Shown here one piece after another: positions 1 to 10,389 of a stretch of DNA of 64,000 nucleotides. The stretch's first letter is position 1; every line of letters starts with the position of its first letter. Source of the DNA: Ehrlichia canis str. Jake (GTDB lineage Bacteria > Pseudomonadota > Alphaproteobacteria > Rickettsiales > Anaplasmataceae). The notes beneath the pieces were generated by a model. That model worked only from the letters and a program-made list of their open reading frames with translations. It ran no database searches and was not told the origin of the DNA. A program made the position numbers and the translations under genes. The DNA lies in assembly GCF_000012565.1 (NCBI RefSeq), contig NC_007354.1, positions 1 to 64,000 on the forward strand, read 5' to 3'.

Positions 1-337
1 TATGTTTTACTGTATTGTATTTTGCTTTTATAAATAACAACTTATTGGAATTTTCATCGTTTGTACTACACTTAATAATTAACTTTTCATTTATAAAATA
101 TTAAAAAATTTACTATACGTAATTATCTGTATTGCTGATATTTGTAATGTATTCAGTACTGCACAATTTTAATCATGACAATACAAACAACATACTAATT
201 AAATCTATTTTTCACTCATATGTCTGTAATTCAATATCAGTTAAAACTTACTTTTAAAAAGAAAAATACACAAAATGCTACAAAAACCGATAAACTTGAC
301 AAATATATTAATTAAAGTACCATTTTATAGTTATAAC
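1..337. other. AT-rich gap, no gene seen
   Basis: No convincing reading frame or RNA is visible before the tRNA-Arg. The top strand is C-rich relative to G (in 61-120 I count 2 G and 7 C), like other sequence left of the putative origin. Confidence 0.6.
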
Positions 338-415
338 GTGCCTGTAGCTCAGCCTGGATAGAGCATCAGCCTTCTAAGCTGTTGGTCAGGGGTTCGAATC
401 CCTTCGGGCACGCCA
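338..415 (+). tRNA. tRNA-Arg (anticodon TCT)
   Basis: Full cloverleaf. The acceptor GTGCCTG pairs with CGGGCAC, the discriminator is G412, and CCA is encoded at 413-415. The anticodon loop CTTCTAA gives TCT, decoding AGA and AGG. The T-loop GGTTCGAATCC is canonical. A weak hairpin (ACTAA/TTAGT) lies just downstream. Confidence 0.95.
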
Positions 416-474
416 TAATATTAACTAATTTTAATTGTTAGTAAACTTTTGTATATCATTTTGTGATTTTCTGA

Positions 475-1647
475 ATGAACAGTAGCAAATATTATGATGT
501 AGTTATTTCAGGAGCAGGAACGAATGGAATAATAACAGCAATAGCCTTAAACCAACTCTCTATTTCTACAGCTTTAATAGATAAAAACAAAATTCTATCA
601 TCAATGCCAAAAGATAGAGTATTTGCTTTATCAAGGAGGTCTCAAGAAATACTAGACAAGTTCAACATATGGGACAACATTAAAGAACATTGTCCTATGT
701 TAGATATTTTAATAAAAGACGAAGATAGCTCAATATTCACACATTATGATCATAAATCTATAAGTGATAAACCAATGGGTTATATTGTAGAAAGTAAATT
801 TCTATGCGACGCTTTCAAAAAACACATAAAAAAATTAAATCTATATTCAGAATGTACATATAAATCAGTAAATATTGCAAACGACATAGTAAAAATAGAA
901 CTAACAGACAATACAACACTACTAACATCACTACTAATATCTGCTGAAGGTAAAAACTCAAAACTAAGACAAATATTTGATATAAAATCCATTAATTATG
1001 ATTATTTTCAAAGTAGCATAATTTGCAATGTAAAACACACAAATCATCATAAAAATTTAGCAGTTGAACATTTCTCTTCAGTAGGACCACTTGCAATATT
1101 ACCAATGTATGATGGATATAGATCTTCCATAGTTTGGACAAACAAAAAACATATTAGTGAAATGCTAATGAAATTAAGTAAACAAGATTTTATTACTGAA
1201 TTAGAAAAAAAATGCGCTACATATTTAAATGATATAAAGTTAGACAGTGAAATTAAGTGTTTTCCTTTACATCTAACATTTGCTAAACATATATATAAAA
1301 ATAGACTTGTACTAATAGGTGACGCAGCACATTCATTACACCCAATAGCAGGTCAAGGTTTAAATTTAGGCATAAGAGACATAGACAGATTAGTAGATAA
1401 TATAAAATCAGCAAAACAATATGGTATAGATATAGGTAGTCACTATGTTCTAAAAAACTTTTCTTACGATAGATACTTCGACAATTTCTCTATGGCAGTT
1501 TTTACTACACTTATAAACAATGTATTTTCTAGAAAATCTTGTATTGTAAAATCTGCAAGAAGAGCTGGGTTATATATTATTCAAAATTCAAAAAGTATAA
1601 AAAATTATATGATAAAACATGCTATGGGAGTAGGAAAATTTAATTAG
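475..1647 (+). CDS. UbiH/UbiF-family FAD-dependent hydroxylase (ubiquinone biosynthesis)
   Basis: Probable flavin monooxygenase adding a ring hydroxyl during ubiquinone synthesis, acting at the inner membrane face. The 390-residue protein has the family's three marks. The N-terminal dinucleotide-binding GAGTNG is at residues 13-18. DRVFALS near residue 47 is the characteristic UbiH/F/I segment. The second FAD motif GDAAHSLHP near residue 282 is followed by AGQGLNLGIRD. Length and motif spacing are normal. It is transcribed on its own after tRNA-Arg and its stop overlaps the convergent membrane gene by 4 bases. Which ring position it hydroxylates (UbiH, UbiF, UbiI or a broad UbiL-type) cannot be decided from sequence alone. 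Confidence 0.85.
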   Translation: MNSSKYYDVVISGAGTNGIITAIALNQLSISTALIDKNKILSSMPKDRVFALSRRSQEILDKFNIWDNIKEHCPMLDILIKDEDSSIFTHYDHKSISDKPMGYIVESKFLCDAFKKHIKKLNLYSECTYKSVNIANDIVKIELTDNTTLLTSLLISAEGKNSKLRQIFDIKSINYDYFQSSIICNVKHTNHHKNLAVEHFSSVGPLAILPMYDGYRSSIVWTNKKHISEMLMKLSKQDFITELEKKCATYLNDIKLDSEIKCFPLHLTFAKHIYKNRLVLIGDAAHSLHPIAGQGLNLGIRDIDRLVDNIKSAKQYGIDIGSHYVLKNFSYDRYFDNFSMAVFTTLINNVFSRKSCIVKSARRAGLYIIQNSKSIKNYMIKHAMGVGKFN

Positions 1648-2204
1648 TCTCTATCAATCACATTATCATAATTCTGATTATTCTTTTTACTTTTCACACA
1701 TAAAATATTTGAAACCATCTTATTTATTGATTCCTCTATCTCTGCAATTGCATTCTTTTTTATTTTATCAATTTCTTCAACATGATTAGTATCTATAAAG
1801 TTAAAGTCATTATAATTATAAAATTCTAAATTCTCCTTATTATAATTATCCTTTTTAAACATAGAACACACATACTCAAACAAACATCTAAAAAATTCAT
1901 TCCAATTAATTTTAGAAACCTTCAAGTAAAACCAAAAAGGTATAATTAATGATACTCCTGCTTTAAAAAATACAGAATAAGTTAGTGAATCATAGTTATA
2001 ATAACACCACTTTAAGTATTTATAAATATAAATAGCAACACTTTGAGGATCTTTATATGCAAAAGCAACTTTAATTCCTTCCTTCATGGCAATAAAAATA
2101 AAGGAAGAAAAATAAAGAAATAACGCAAGAAAAAACACCCTAACAACAAGGTTCTTTATATTTTTTAATAAAAATAAGAATAACATGTACCTGTAAAAAA
2201 GCAT
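1644..2204 (-). CDS. Hypothetical membrane protein
   Basis: Unrecognised 186-residue protein. Residues about 15-40 form a strong hydrophobic segment (VFFLALFLYFSSFIFIAM). A second hydrophobic stretch near 85-105 (VSLIIPFWFYL) suggests two membrane passes. The C-terminal half is hydrophilic, rich in Asn, Lys and Glu, and contains a likely helical EEIDKIKKNAIAEIEESI. It converges on the UbiH-type gene with a 4-base overlap and starts about 30 bases from tRNA-Gln. No family or function can be named. Confidence 0.65.
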   Translation of the reverse strand: MLFYRYMLFLFLLKNIKNLVVRVFFLALFLYFSSFIFIAMKEGIKVAFAYKDPQSVAIYIYKYLKWCYYNYDSLTYSVFFKAGVSLIIPFWFYLKVSKINWNEFFRCLFEYVCSMFKKDNYNKENLEFYNYNDFNFIDTNHVEEIDKIKKNAIAEIEESINKMVSNILCVKSKKNNQNYDNVIDRD

Positions 2205-2236
2205 AAGGTTACTATATTAAGCTAACAAAAACACGG

Positions 2237-2308
2237 CTGGGATGGAAGGGTTCGAACCTCCGAATGACGGTATCAAAAACCGCTGCCTTACCACTTGGCT
2301 ACATCCCA
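2237..2308 (-). tRNA. tRNA-Gln (anticodon TTG)
   Basis: Read on the minus strand. The acceptor TGGGATG pairs with CATCCCA, with discriminator G and no encoded CCA. The anticodon stem GCGGT/ACCGT encloses loop TTTTGAT, giving TTG (codons CAA and CAG). The T-arm GGTTCGAACC is canonical. Confidence 0.93.
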
Positions 2309-2587
2309 TCTACAAAACAGTACCTAATATAGTAATTAGCAAACATTACCTCATGATTAACAAAGATTATATGGATCAAACAAAAATGCAAGAAAAATCA
2401 AAGTATTCATACAAATATAAGGATTGTATGTAGTTTTACACATCCAATAAACAAATTTTAATATCACTTTTTTTAAATAAATCATGTACTTAATAAAAAG
2501 GATTAATAACATATGAAAAAATAAACCTTGTATAATTTCATATTATTATCTATATAATAACAAAAGTTAGGATTGGTTATATTTTTT

Positions 2588-3430
2588 GTGAATTTTCAAA
2601 GTATAATAAAGAACTTACAGGATTACTGGGAAGATTATGGGTGCACGATATTTCAGCCATACACTTCTGAGTTAGGTGCAGCAACTCTTCATCCAGCAAC
2701 TTCAATGACATCCATATCAAAGAAACCATCAAAGTTAGCTTATGTACAACCTGTTATTAGACCTTGTGATGGAAGATACGGTGATAATCCAAACCGTTTA
2801 TATCAACATCATCAGTACCAAGTATTAATAAAACCATCAAGTACAGATTTACAACTAGATTACTTAAAAAGCCTAGAAAAAATAGGAATATCTATTGAAA
2901 CTCACGATATAAAATTCATAGAGGATGATTGGGAAAATCCAAGTATTGGTGCTTGGGGACTTGGATGGGAGGTGACATGCAATGGAATGGAGATAACACA
3001 ATTTACTTACATGCAGCAAGTAGGAGGTATTGAATGTTCTTTAGTACCTGGAGAAATTGCTTATGGGTTAGAAAGAATAGCAATGATAATTCAAAATGTT
3101 GATAACGTACACAAAATACTATGGGATGATAACGGAACAACTTATGGTGATGTATTTAAACAACGTGAATATGAGTTTTCTAAACTAGCTTTAGACTATT
3201 ACGATGTAGATATACTTTTTAAGCAGTTCAATGAAGCAGAGCAAGTGTGTATTTCATTAATAGAAAAAAAGCTCCCATTAGCAGCATATGACATTTGTAC
3301 AAAAGCAAGTCATATTCTTAATTTACTTGAATCACGTGGAGTAATAGGGGTAAATGAACGTGCATCTTACATATTACGCGTACGTAAACTTGCAAACTTA
3401 TGTTGTAGCTTATATACTCAATGTCATTAA
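2588..3430 (+). CDS. glyQ: Glycyl-tRNA synthetase alpha subunit
   Basis: Catalytic subunit of the bacterial alpha2-beta2 glycyl-tRNA synthetase, which charges tRNA-Gly. It shows the family segments LQDYWEDYGC near the N-terminus, HPATSMTSI, YVQPVIRPCDGRYGDNPNR, YQVLIKPS, GWEVTCNGMEITQFTYMQQ and GEIAYGLERIAM. The frame is open from TTG 2573, but I prefer GTG 2588, because the product then begins V-N-F-Q-S-I-I, like the usual M-x-F-Q-x-L-I start. AGGA at 2569-2572 is rather far (15 bases). It is followed 15 bases later by glyS, so the two form an operon. Confidence 0.93.
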   Translation: MNFQSIIKNLQDYWEDYGCTIFQPYTSELGAATLHPATSMTSISKKPSKLAYVQPVIRPCDGRYGDNPNRLYQHHQYQVLIKPSSTDLQLDYLKSLEKIGISIETHDIKFIEDDWENPSIGAWGLGWEVTCNGMEITQFTYMQQVGGIECSLVPGEIAYGLERIAMIIQNVDNVHKILWDDNGTTYGDVFKQREYEFSKLALDYYDVDILFKQFNEAEQVCISLIEKKLPLAAYDICTKASHILNLLESRGVIGVNERASYILRVRKLANLCCSLYTQCH

Positions 3431-3445
3431 AATAAGTAAAACGAC

Positions 3446-5551
3446 ATGCCTTTAGAACTGTTATTTGAATGCTTATCAGAAGAAATACCACCTGAGATGC
3501 AGAATAGTGCGTACTTATACATAAACTCCTACATAAAAAAAGAATTAAACCGTTATAACATAAACTTTAAATCAATAGAGGTATTTGTAACTCCAAACAG
3601 ATTAACTTTATACGTAAACAACATAGTAAACAGTTCATCAAACAATCTATTAAAAAGAAAAGGTCCAAAAGTATCAGCAGATAAAATTGCAATAGAAGGT
3701 TTTCTAAAGAAAGTTAATAAGAAAATAAGTGATCTAATAATCTGCAAAGTTGGTAATGATGAGTTTTATTATGCTGAAATTAGTAACAACATAGAAATAA
3801 ATACAGAAAATATAATTTCATCAATTATAGAAAATATGTTAACCAATTTTCCATGGGATAAAAAAATGAGATGGGGAACTGGAAATACACATTGGATTCG
3901 GCCTATAATAAATATAATGTGTATACTTGATGGAAAAGTATTACCAATAAAATTTGCTGATATAGAAGCAAATAACAAATCACGTGGAAATAGATTTACA
4001 AAATTCTTTGAGGTAAAAGACTTTAATTCTTACATTTCACAGCTAAAAAAAAACAATGTAATTTTATGCCAAGAAGAAAGGATGAATTCAATACTTCAAC
4101 AAATACAAAATATAACTGAAGAAAATAATTTAGTCTGTGAAAATAATCAAAACTTAATCAATAAGTTAAACGGTATTTTAGAATACCCAATTGTTATAAT
4201 GGGATCAGTAGATGAAAAATTTCATGATTTACCAAAAGAATTAATACTAAGTGTAATGCATAATCACCAAAAATATTTAGCTGCTTTTACAGGTGGTAAA
4301 ATTACGAACTTTATTACAATATCAACAGTATCAAATGATGCTATAATAAGTGGTCATAACAATGTACTAAATGCAAGGTTATCAGATGCAAGTTTTTTAA
4401 TAAATAAAGATAAAGAATACAATATAGACTATTACATAGAAAAGCTAAAAAATATAGTATTCCATGCAAAGCTTGGATCTGTGTTTGAAAAAGTAAATCG
4501 GATAGTAGCTTTATCAAAATACATTTCTATGTGGATACCACATTCTTCACTAATAAAGGTAGAAAGGGCATCACAGTTATCTAAATTTGATTTATCAACA
4601 CTAGCTGTAAAAGAATTCCCCGAACTACAGGGGATTATTGGAGGATACTATGCTTCATATTTTAACGAAGAGCTAGAAATATCAGAATCAATAGTTAATC
4701 ATTATGAACCAACAAGTTCAAAAAAAGAATGTCCTTCTTCTCCTATAACAATAGCAGTATCAATATCTGACAAAACAGATAGCTTAGTTGGAATGATAGT
4801 TGCAGGAGAACAAGTCACAGGTTCTCGAGATCCTTTTTCAATAAGAAGAATGGCTATATCAGTTATTAGAACAATTATTGAAAACAATCTTAATATACCA
4901 ATAAAACTTTTAGTAGAAAAATCTGTATCACTATATTCATATGCAATAACAGAAAAAAATGCTATCAACAAAATCAAAGATGTAATATCAAGAAAAAATA
5001 GAAGAAAAGATATTATTTTTTATGTATTAGAGTTTTTTTCAAACAGATTTAAAATTATGTTAAAAGAAGATGGCATTAAAGAAGATATAATAAATGCCGT
5101 AATTGAAAGTAGAAAATTCAATAATTTACTGATAATAAAGAAAGAGGCTAATCTACTTAACGAATATGTTTTTACTAACAACGGAATAGAAATAATAAAA
5201 GCATATAAAAGGCTAAGTAATATTAGTGACATAGAAGATAATATTAGTATCACAACAAAGCAAAAACCAAACAAGAAGTTATTTTCAGCAAATGAGGAAC
5301 ACGATTTATACAAAGAGATAAGTTACCAAAAAAATAATATAAAAAAGTTGATAAAGGAAAACAAATTTAAAGAGTCATTAGATAATCTTTACAATTTTAG
5401 TTGTTGTGTAAACAGATTTATGGATAACGTAAAAGTAAATGATAAGATGAATAAAGAGTTATATAAAAATAGAATTTCTCTTGTCAAAAGTGCATTTTAT
5501 ATTTTTGACTTAGTCACAGATTTCAGTAAGATTAAAAATACACACAAGTAA
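3446..5551 (+). CDS. glyS: Glycyl-tRNA synthetase beta subunit
   Basis: The 701-residue beta subunit needed with GlyQ for tRNA-Gly recognition. It begins MPLELLFECLSEEIPPEMQ, the standard GlyS start (LLxExxxEEIP). It contains RMRWG-like KKMRWGTGNTHWIRP near 140, MGSVDEKFHDLPKELIL, MHNHQKYLA and the HD-like SISDKTDSLVGM followed by GSRDPFSIRR. The C-terminal part matches a DALR-type anticodon-binding region. Length is normal for the family. It lies immediately downstream of glyQ, in the invariant order. Confidence 0.95.
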   Translation: MPLELLFECLSEEIPPEMQNSAYLYINSYIKKELNRYNINFKSIEVFVTPNRLTLYVNNIVNSSSNNLLKRKGPKVSADKIAIEGFLKKVNKKISDLIICKVGNDEFYYAEISNNIEINTENIISSIIENMLTNFPWDKKMRWGTGNTHWIRPIINIMCILDGKVLPIKFADIEANNKSRGNRFTKFFEVKDFNSYISQLKKNNVILCQEERMNSILQQIQNITEENNLVCENNQNLINKLNGILEYPIVIMGSVDEKFHDLPKELILSVMHNHQKYLAAFTGGKITNFITISTVSNDAIISGHNNVLNARLSDASFLINKDKEYNIDYYIEKLKNIVFHAKLGSVFEKVNRIVALSKYISMWIPHSSLIKVERASQLSKFDLSTLAVKEFPELQGIIGGYYASYFNEELEISESIVNHYEPTSSKKECPSSPITIAVSISDKTDSLVGMIVAGEQVTGSRDPFSIRRMAISVIRTIIENNLNIPIKLLVEKSVSLYSYAITEKNAINKIKDVISRKNRRKDIIFYVLEFFSNRFKIMLKEDGIKEDIINAVIESRKFNNLLIIKKEANLLNEYVFTNNGIEIIKAYKRLSNISDIEDNISITTKQKPNKKLFSANEEHDLYKEISYQKNNIKKLIKENKFKESLDNLYNFSCCVNRFMDNVKVNDKMNKELYKNRISLVKSAFYIFDLVTDFSKIKNTHK

Positions 5552-5612
5552 ACCTTGAATTTTTTGGAAACCGTATATAAATATTTTACCATACTTGTAA
5601 AGAAGAATTGTT

Positions 5613-6761
5613 ATGAGCAAAAGCGACTATTATGAACTATTAGGTGTAAGCAAAAATGCAACATCAGAAGAAATAAAGAAAGCTTATAGAAAAATGGCAC
5701 TAAAGTATCACCCTGATACAAATCCTGGTAATAAAGAAGCAGAAGAAAAGTTTAAAGAGTTGTCAGAAGCATATGATGTTCTTATAGATCAAGATAAAAG
5801 AGCAGCTTACGATAAATATGGACATAATGCTTTTGATGGTGCTGCTGGAAGAGGCGGTTTTGACTTTAATAGTGGTTTTTCTGGTGACTTTTCTGATATA
5901 TTTAATGATCTTTTTGGTGGTGGTTTCGGCAGTAGAGGAGGAAGAGGTTCATCCAGAAGAAGTGAAGGTGCTGCAGGTTCAGACTTAAGATTCGACGTAG
6001 AAATAACACTGGAAGACTCTTTTAATGGTAAGAAGGTACCTATAAGTTATGTAACTTATGTAAAGTGTTCCAGCTGTAGCGGTTCAGGAAGTGAGGGATC
6101 AGCAAAATCTGTACAATGTAATACGTGTCATGGTGCAGGTAGTGTTAGGACACAACAAGGATTTTTTACAATAGAAAGAACTTGCCATGTGTGCAACGGA
6201 GAAGGTGAAATTATACAAAACAAATGTAAGAAATGCTCAGGAAGTGGTCGTGTTAGAGATGAAGTAAATTTACTTGTTACAATTCCAAAAGGAATAGAAA
6301 GTGGAAATAAAATTAGATTAAACGGGAAAGGGGAAGCAGGGTACAGAGGAGCAAGAAGTGGAGATTTATACGTCTATTCTAACATACAAAAACATAAATT
6401 TTTCACACGTAGTGGACCTGATCTATATTGTACTGTACCTATAAAGATGACACTTGCTGCACTAGGTGGACACATAGAAATGCCATCTATAGACGGTACA
6501 TGGACAAAAGTAAAAGTTCCAGAAGGATCACAAAGTGGTGATAAATTAAGGTTAAAAGAAAAGGGAATGCCAGTTATAAACTCATCAAAAAGAGGTGATA
6601 TGTATATACAGATAACCGTAGAAACTCCAGTGAAATTAACAAAAAAACAAAAAGAACTTTTACAAAAATTTGATGATGAACCTAATGTAGATTGTAACCC
6701 TCAATCTACAGGCTTTTTTCAAAAAGTAAAAAGTTTTTGGAAAGACATTAGATCAAATTAA
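5613..6761 (+). CDS. dnaJ: Chaperone protein DnaJ (Hsp40)
   Basis: Co-chaperone stimulating the DnaK ATPase. The 382-residue protein has all type I domains in order. The J-domain spans about 1-70 with HPD at 34-36. A Gly/Phe-rich linker follows at about 75-125. Four CxxCxGxG zinc repeats ([32 protein letters not shown]) cover about 150-215, then the two substrate-binding beta domains. The start ATG is preceded by AAAGAAGAA-type purines. dnaK is not in the window. It is 61 bases after glyS and may have its own promoter. Confidence 0.97.
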   Translation: MSKSDYYELLGVSKNATSEEIKKAYRKMALKYHPDTNPGNKEAEEKFKELSEAYDVLIDQDKRAAYDKYGHNAFDGAAGRGGFDFNSGFSGDFSDIFNDLFGGGFGSRGGRGSSRRSEGAAGSDLRFDVEITLEDSFNGKKVPISYVTYVKCSSCSGSGSEGSAKSVQCNTCHGAGSVRTQQGFFTIERTCHVCNGEGEIIQNKCKKCSGSGRVRDEVNLLVTIPKGIESGNKIRLNGKGEAGYRGARSGDLYVYSNIQKHKFFTRSGPDLYCTVPIKMTLAALGGHIEMPSIDGTWTKVKVPEGSQSGDKLRLKEKGMPVINSSKRGDMYIQITVETPVKLTKKQKELLQKFDDEPNVDCNPQSTGFFQKVKSFWKDIRSN

Positions 6762-7495
6762 AATCTGCCAACCAGTAAAATACTTTTTTAGCATTTTAAT
6801 GTGTACATCAATTTTTTATCTGTGCAGCATAAACATAATCGCTACTATCTTTTCTTTCAATATTCTTTAATGTTATATATAAATACAATAAACTTTTCAT
6901 TTAATCTGATACATTCCATTTGTACTAACATACCAGTGAAACATGATCTTCTATATAAAATTATTTATAGTATTATATAAAAATTTTACTTAAAAAAAAT
7001 TAGAATATATAGTTTATTTAAGTGATGTTTCTAATATTATATGTTAACGAATATACATACTGATTTTCTATATAATGTTTAGTATACTTTAATGATAAAG
7101 TTAGTAAAAAAATTTTTATATTATCATTAATTTATTATCACTACTACATTTGTGCTTTTATTTATATATAGTTATATAAAGTTCTATTTAGTGTAACGCT
7201 TCTTACGCTACAATCTGACAAAAAAACAATCCTAAATTTATTAATTAATACAAAAATTATATATGAACTCATTAAAATGATATAGAATACAATATTTTTG
7301 TTACATATTTACAAATTTAATTAAGAACTATATCATTTAACATGAGTTAGTAACATAGATAGACTTATTTCAATACAATGTTTCTAATATCACAAACTTA
7401 TAAACATTATATGAAACAATTTCATTTATGTAAGTATATTACTTTACTGCTGAAACTGTAAAAAAATATTTTAATTATCAACATGTTTTTGTTTT
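6762..7495. other. Long AT-rich gap between dnaJ and nadC
   Basis: About 730 bases with no reading frame, RNA or repeat that I can support. The top strand keeps the C>G bias seen left of the origin (6841-6900: 2 G, 9 C). I see no copy of the dnaJ or nadC ends, unlike gaps further right. Confidence 0.5.
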
Positions 7496-8323
7496 TTAGT
7501 ATTCTATATCAAGTCCTATGTCTTTATTTTTAAAAGAGTTAGTTATACATCCAATAGATATGTAATCTACACCTGTTAGTGCTATGCTTCTTACATTTCT
7601 TATATTAACACATCCAGAAACTTCAAGAACTGATTTTCCATTGACTATTTCCACTGCCTGCTTTATTTCACCAATACTCATGTTGTCTAATAAAATCATA
7701 TCTACATTGTTAGATAATGATTCTTCAATTTGAGATATGTTATCACATTCAATTGCAACATATGCATTTTTTAAATTCATCCTAAGCCTTTGTATAGCCA
7801 AAGTAATACTTCCACAGCTAGCTATATGATTATCCTTTATAAGTACACCATCATATAAGCTATTTCTGTAATTTTCTCCACCTCCAACACATACGGAATA
7901 TTTGTCTAACATTCTAAGACCAGGAGTGGTTTTTCTTGTACTGCGAATTTTAGCTTTCGTTCCGGAAACTTCATTAACAAATTGTCTAGTAATTGACGCT
8001 ATACCAGAAGCATGTTGTATAAAGTTTAAAATAACTCTTTCAATTGGCATTAAGTGTATTGCTAATGCTTCTCCGCTTACTAAAGTACTATTTTTTCCTG
8101 CTATATTCCCGTCATTTTTATGAACTTTATATTTTATATACTCTTTTTTTGTATTGAAGATTTCTTCTAGTATTGGAATTCCACAAACTACCAAATCTTC
8201 CCTTGCATTTATAGAAAAATTTATTTTCTCATCCAATAATATACTATTAGTAGTTATATCACCGTTTTCTCCTAAATCTTCTTTCAGTGCGTTATTTATA
8301 ATTTCTGAGAATGAAACTTTCAT
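7496..8323 (-). CDS. nadC: Nicotinate-nucleotide pyrophosphorylase (carboxylating)
   Basis: Converts quinolinate and PRPP to nicotinate mononucleotide, CO2 and pyrophosphate in de novo NAD synthesis. The 275-residue protein shows LKEDLGENGDITTNSI near the N-terminus, RSTRKTTPGLRMLDKYSVCVGGG (substrate-binding Arg/Lys/His-region), LIKDNH, then VAIECDNISQIEE, MILLDNMS and LEVSGCVNIRN of the barrel. Length is normal. nadA, encoding the previous pathway step, is at 15553 on the other side of the origin; no nadB is seen here. Confidence 0.94.
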   Translation of the reverse strand: MKVSFSEIINNALKEDLGENGDITTNSILLDEKINFSINAREDLVVCGIPILEEIFNTKKEYIKYKVHKNDGNIAGKNSTLVSGEALAIHLMPIERVILNFIQHASGIASITRQFVNEVSGTKAKIRSTRKTTPGLRMLDKYSVCVGGGENYRNSLYDGVLIKDNHIASCGSITLAIQRLRMNLKNAYVAIECDNISQIEESLSNNVDMILLDNMSIGEIKQAVEIVNGKSVLEVSGCVNIRNVRSIALTGVDYISIGCITNSFKNKDIGLDIEY

Positions 8324-8414
8324 ATTATTAACACTTTTTATGCTTTATATTACAACAACATTGAAGTAATGTAAAAATCTTATATTATTCAAATACAATT
8401 TATTATGAAATAAT

Positions 8415-8990
8415 ATGAATATTTACACTTCAATACTTGTACTGTCCTATTTAATAGGATCCATTCCATTTGGATTAATATTATCTTACATAGGTGGATT
8501 AGGTGATATCAGAAAGATAGGATCAGGAAATATTGGAGCAACTAATGTTTTCAGAAAAAGTAAGAAACTAGCTGTAGTAACTTTAATATTGGATTCTTTA
8601 AAGGGATTTGTATCTGTTATGTTAGCTAAAAATTTTAGTTCAGATCAGACATTTGTTTTTATGTCTGCATTATTTTCTATAATAGGTCACATGTTTCCTG
8701 TATGGTTATCATTTAAAGGCGGTAAAGGAGTTGCTACTCTTTTAGGTTCAATTATGTTTATTGAATACAAATTTGTTATATATTTCACAATTTTTTGGAT
8801 AATAGTTTTTGTAATTTTCAGATATTCATCACTGTCGTCTATTATATCGACAATTTCTATTATGTTGTTAGTTTATACACATTATTCAGCAAATGAAAGT
8901 ATTACTTTTCTAGTAATGTCTCTACTAGTAATAGTACAACATATTGAAAACATAGTGCGTATCATAAAAGGAAAAGAAAATAAGATATAA
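8415..8990 (+). CDS. plsY: Glycerol-3-phosphate acyltransferase PlsY
   Basis: Integral membrane enzyme that transfers acyl from acyl-phosphate to glycerol-3-phosphate, the first step of phospholipid synthesis. The 191-residue length is usual. Signature motifs are SYLIGSIPFGLI near residue 10, the phosphate-binding GSGNIGATNVFR near 37-48, and HMFPVWLSFKGGKGVATLLG near 93-112. Five or so hydrophobic segments are visible. It is divergent from nadC (91 bases) and convergent with ruvC. The next acylation enzyme, plsC, is at 50579. Confidence 0.95.
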   Translation: MNIYTSILVLSYLIGSIPFGLILSYIGGLGDIRKIGSGNIGATNVFRKSKKLAVVTLILDSLKGFVSVMLAKNFSSDQTFVFMSALFSIIGHMFPVWLSFKGGKGVATLLGSIMFIEYKFVIYFTIFWIIVFVIFRYSSLSSIISTISIMLLVYTHYSANESITFLVMSLLVIVQHIENIVRIIKGKENKI

Positions 8991-8995
8991 TATAT

Positions 8996-9466
8996 TCAAA
9001 AATTATTCTTTGAGTAAGCATGACAAAGTGCAACGGCTATTGCATCAGATATATCATAAGTACCTTTAAACTCAACATTTAAAATTTTCTCTACCATAAA
9101 ATGAACTTGTTCTTTCTTTGCATGTCCATTTCCTGTAATAGATTTCTTTACATAATTTGATGAATATTCAAAAACTTGTATATTCATAGCATTTAAAGTC
9201 AATAACAAAACACCCCTTGCATAACATAATGATATTGAAGACCTAGGGTTCTTATTTATAAATACTTCTTCCATAGATGCACTGTTTATTTGATATGAGT
9301 TAAGTATATTTATAAGTTCTTTATGTATTTTATTTAACCTTTGACCAGGGGTTTCTTTATTGTTTGTTTTGATAACACCATTGCCTATTAACTTTATATC
9401 TTTTTCAATAGATAATATGCCCCAGCCTGTATGGTTCAAACCAGGATCTAGACCTATTACATTCAT
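8996..9466 (-). CDS. ruvC: Crossover junction endodeoxyribonuclease RuvC
   Basis: Holliday-junction resolvase. The 156-residue RNase H-fold protein has the catalytic acidic residues: Asp7 in VIGLDPGLNHTGWG, Glu in SMEEVFINKNPRS near 66, and the C-terminal pair in YDISDAIAVALCHA. The HAKKEQV segment is also typical. It lies two bases after the coxC stop and is probably cotranscribed with it. ruvAB is not in this window. Confidence 0.95.
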   Translation of the reverse strand: MNVIGLDPGLNHTGWGILSIEKDIKLIGNGVIKTNNKETPGQRLNKIHKELINILNSYQINSASMEEVFINKNPRSSISLCYARGVLLLTLNAMNIQVFEYSSNYVKKSITGNGHAKKEQVHFMVEKILNVEFKGTYDISDAIAVALCHAYSKNNF

Positions 9467-9467
9467 T

Positions 9468-10292
9468 TTATGAGCTTATCCAATATAGGAAAACAAAAAG
9501 CAATAGCCATATAACATCAACAAAATGCCAGTACCATGCAGCACATTCAAATCCTATGTGATTTTCTGGAGATAATTGATTTTTCTTTGCTCTAATCAAA
9601 CATATAATTAAAAATACTGTACCAACTATTACGTGTAACCCATGAAACCCGGTTATCATGTAGAAGTTAGATGAATAAATAGCTTTTTCTCCAGTTTCAT
9701 GGAAAGAAAAACCTGTATGCATATACTCTATTGCTTGAAATGTAGAGAATATAATGCCAAGTACTATAGTTGCACCTAACATCCTTATTGTAGTTCTATT
9801 GTCATTATTTATCAAAGAATAGTGAGACCAAGTTAGTGTACAACCTGATAACAGTAGTATAACAGTATTCAATAAAGGTATGGACCAAGGATCAAGTTTA
9901 GGAATATCACTTGGAGGCCAATTTAAGAGTTTACCAGGTATTAAATTATCAAAAGCGTATACAGGGAATAGCCATGCTTTAAAAAACGACCAAAAAAAAC
10001 CAAAAAAAAACATTGTTTCTGAAAGGATAAGACCAGCCATAGCTAACCTAAGACCTTTTTTTACAATTTCTGTGTGACAGTTATCTCTTATTGCTTCTGT
10101 TACTATATCTTTCCACCATTTATAAAGAACTATACTAAGTGATGGAAGACCAAGTCCGAACATAACTTGACCAATATATGTACCATGTATTGTTCCAACT
10201 GCACCTAGTGCTGTTATCAAGACTGTAATTGAAAACAATAACGGCCATGGGCTAGGGTTTACTAAATGATGGTCATGTAGCTTCCCTTTCAT
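9468..10292 (-). CDS. coxC: Cytochrome c oxidase subunit III
   Basis: Membrane subunit of the aa3-type terminal oxidase. Motifs include HHLVNPSPWPLL at the N-terminus, SETMFFFGFFWSFFKAWLFP, LLLSGCTLTWSHYSL, TGFHGLHVIVGT and the C-terminal ENHIGFECAAWYWHFVDVIWLLLF. Seven hydrophobic segments are expected and visible. The frame is open back to TTG 10355, but ATG 10292 has AGGGA eight bases upstream and gives a 274-residue protein with the conserved start M-K-G-K-L-H-D-H-H, so I chose it. It precedes ruvC. Other cox genes are not here. Confidence 0.93.
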   Translation of the reverse strand: MKGKLHDHHLVNPSPWPLLFSITVLITALGAVGTIHGTYIGQVMFGLGLPSLSIVLYKWWKDIVTEAIRDNCHTEIVKKGLRLAMAGLILSETMFFFGFFWSFFKAWLFPVYAFDNLIPGKLLNWPPSDIPKLDPWSIPLLNTVILLLSGCTLTWSHYSLINNDNRTTIRMLGATIVLGIIFSTFQAIEYMHTGFSFHETGEKAIYSSNFYMITGFHGLHVIVGTVFLIICLIRAKKNQLSPENHIGFECAAWYWHFVDVIWLLLFVFLYWISS

Positions 10293-10389
10293 TATTCCAT
10301 CCCTAAAAGATTGTTTATTTATTAAGTTTCTATAATTAAAGCAGTATGTTGTCAAGATTATATTTTAATGTTTAACATTTAATATTGTG

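Noticed and set aside
2242-2433. 63-codon plus-strand frame over tRNA-Gln
   Set aside because: Its first part is the complement of the tRNA; no independent support.
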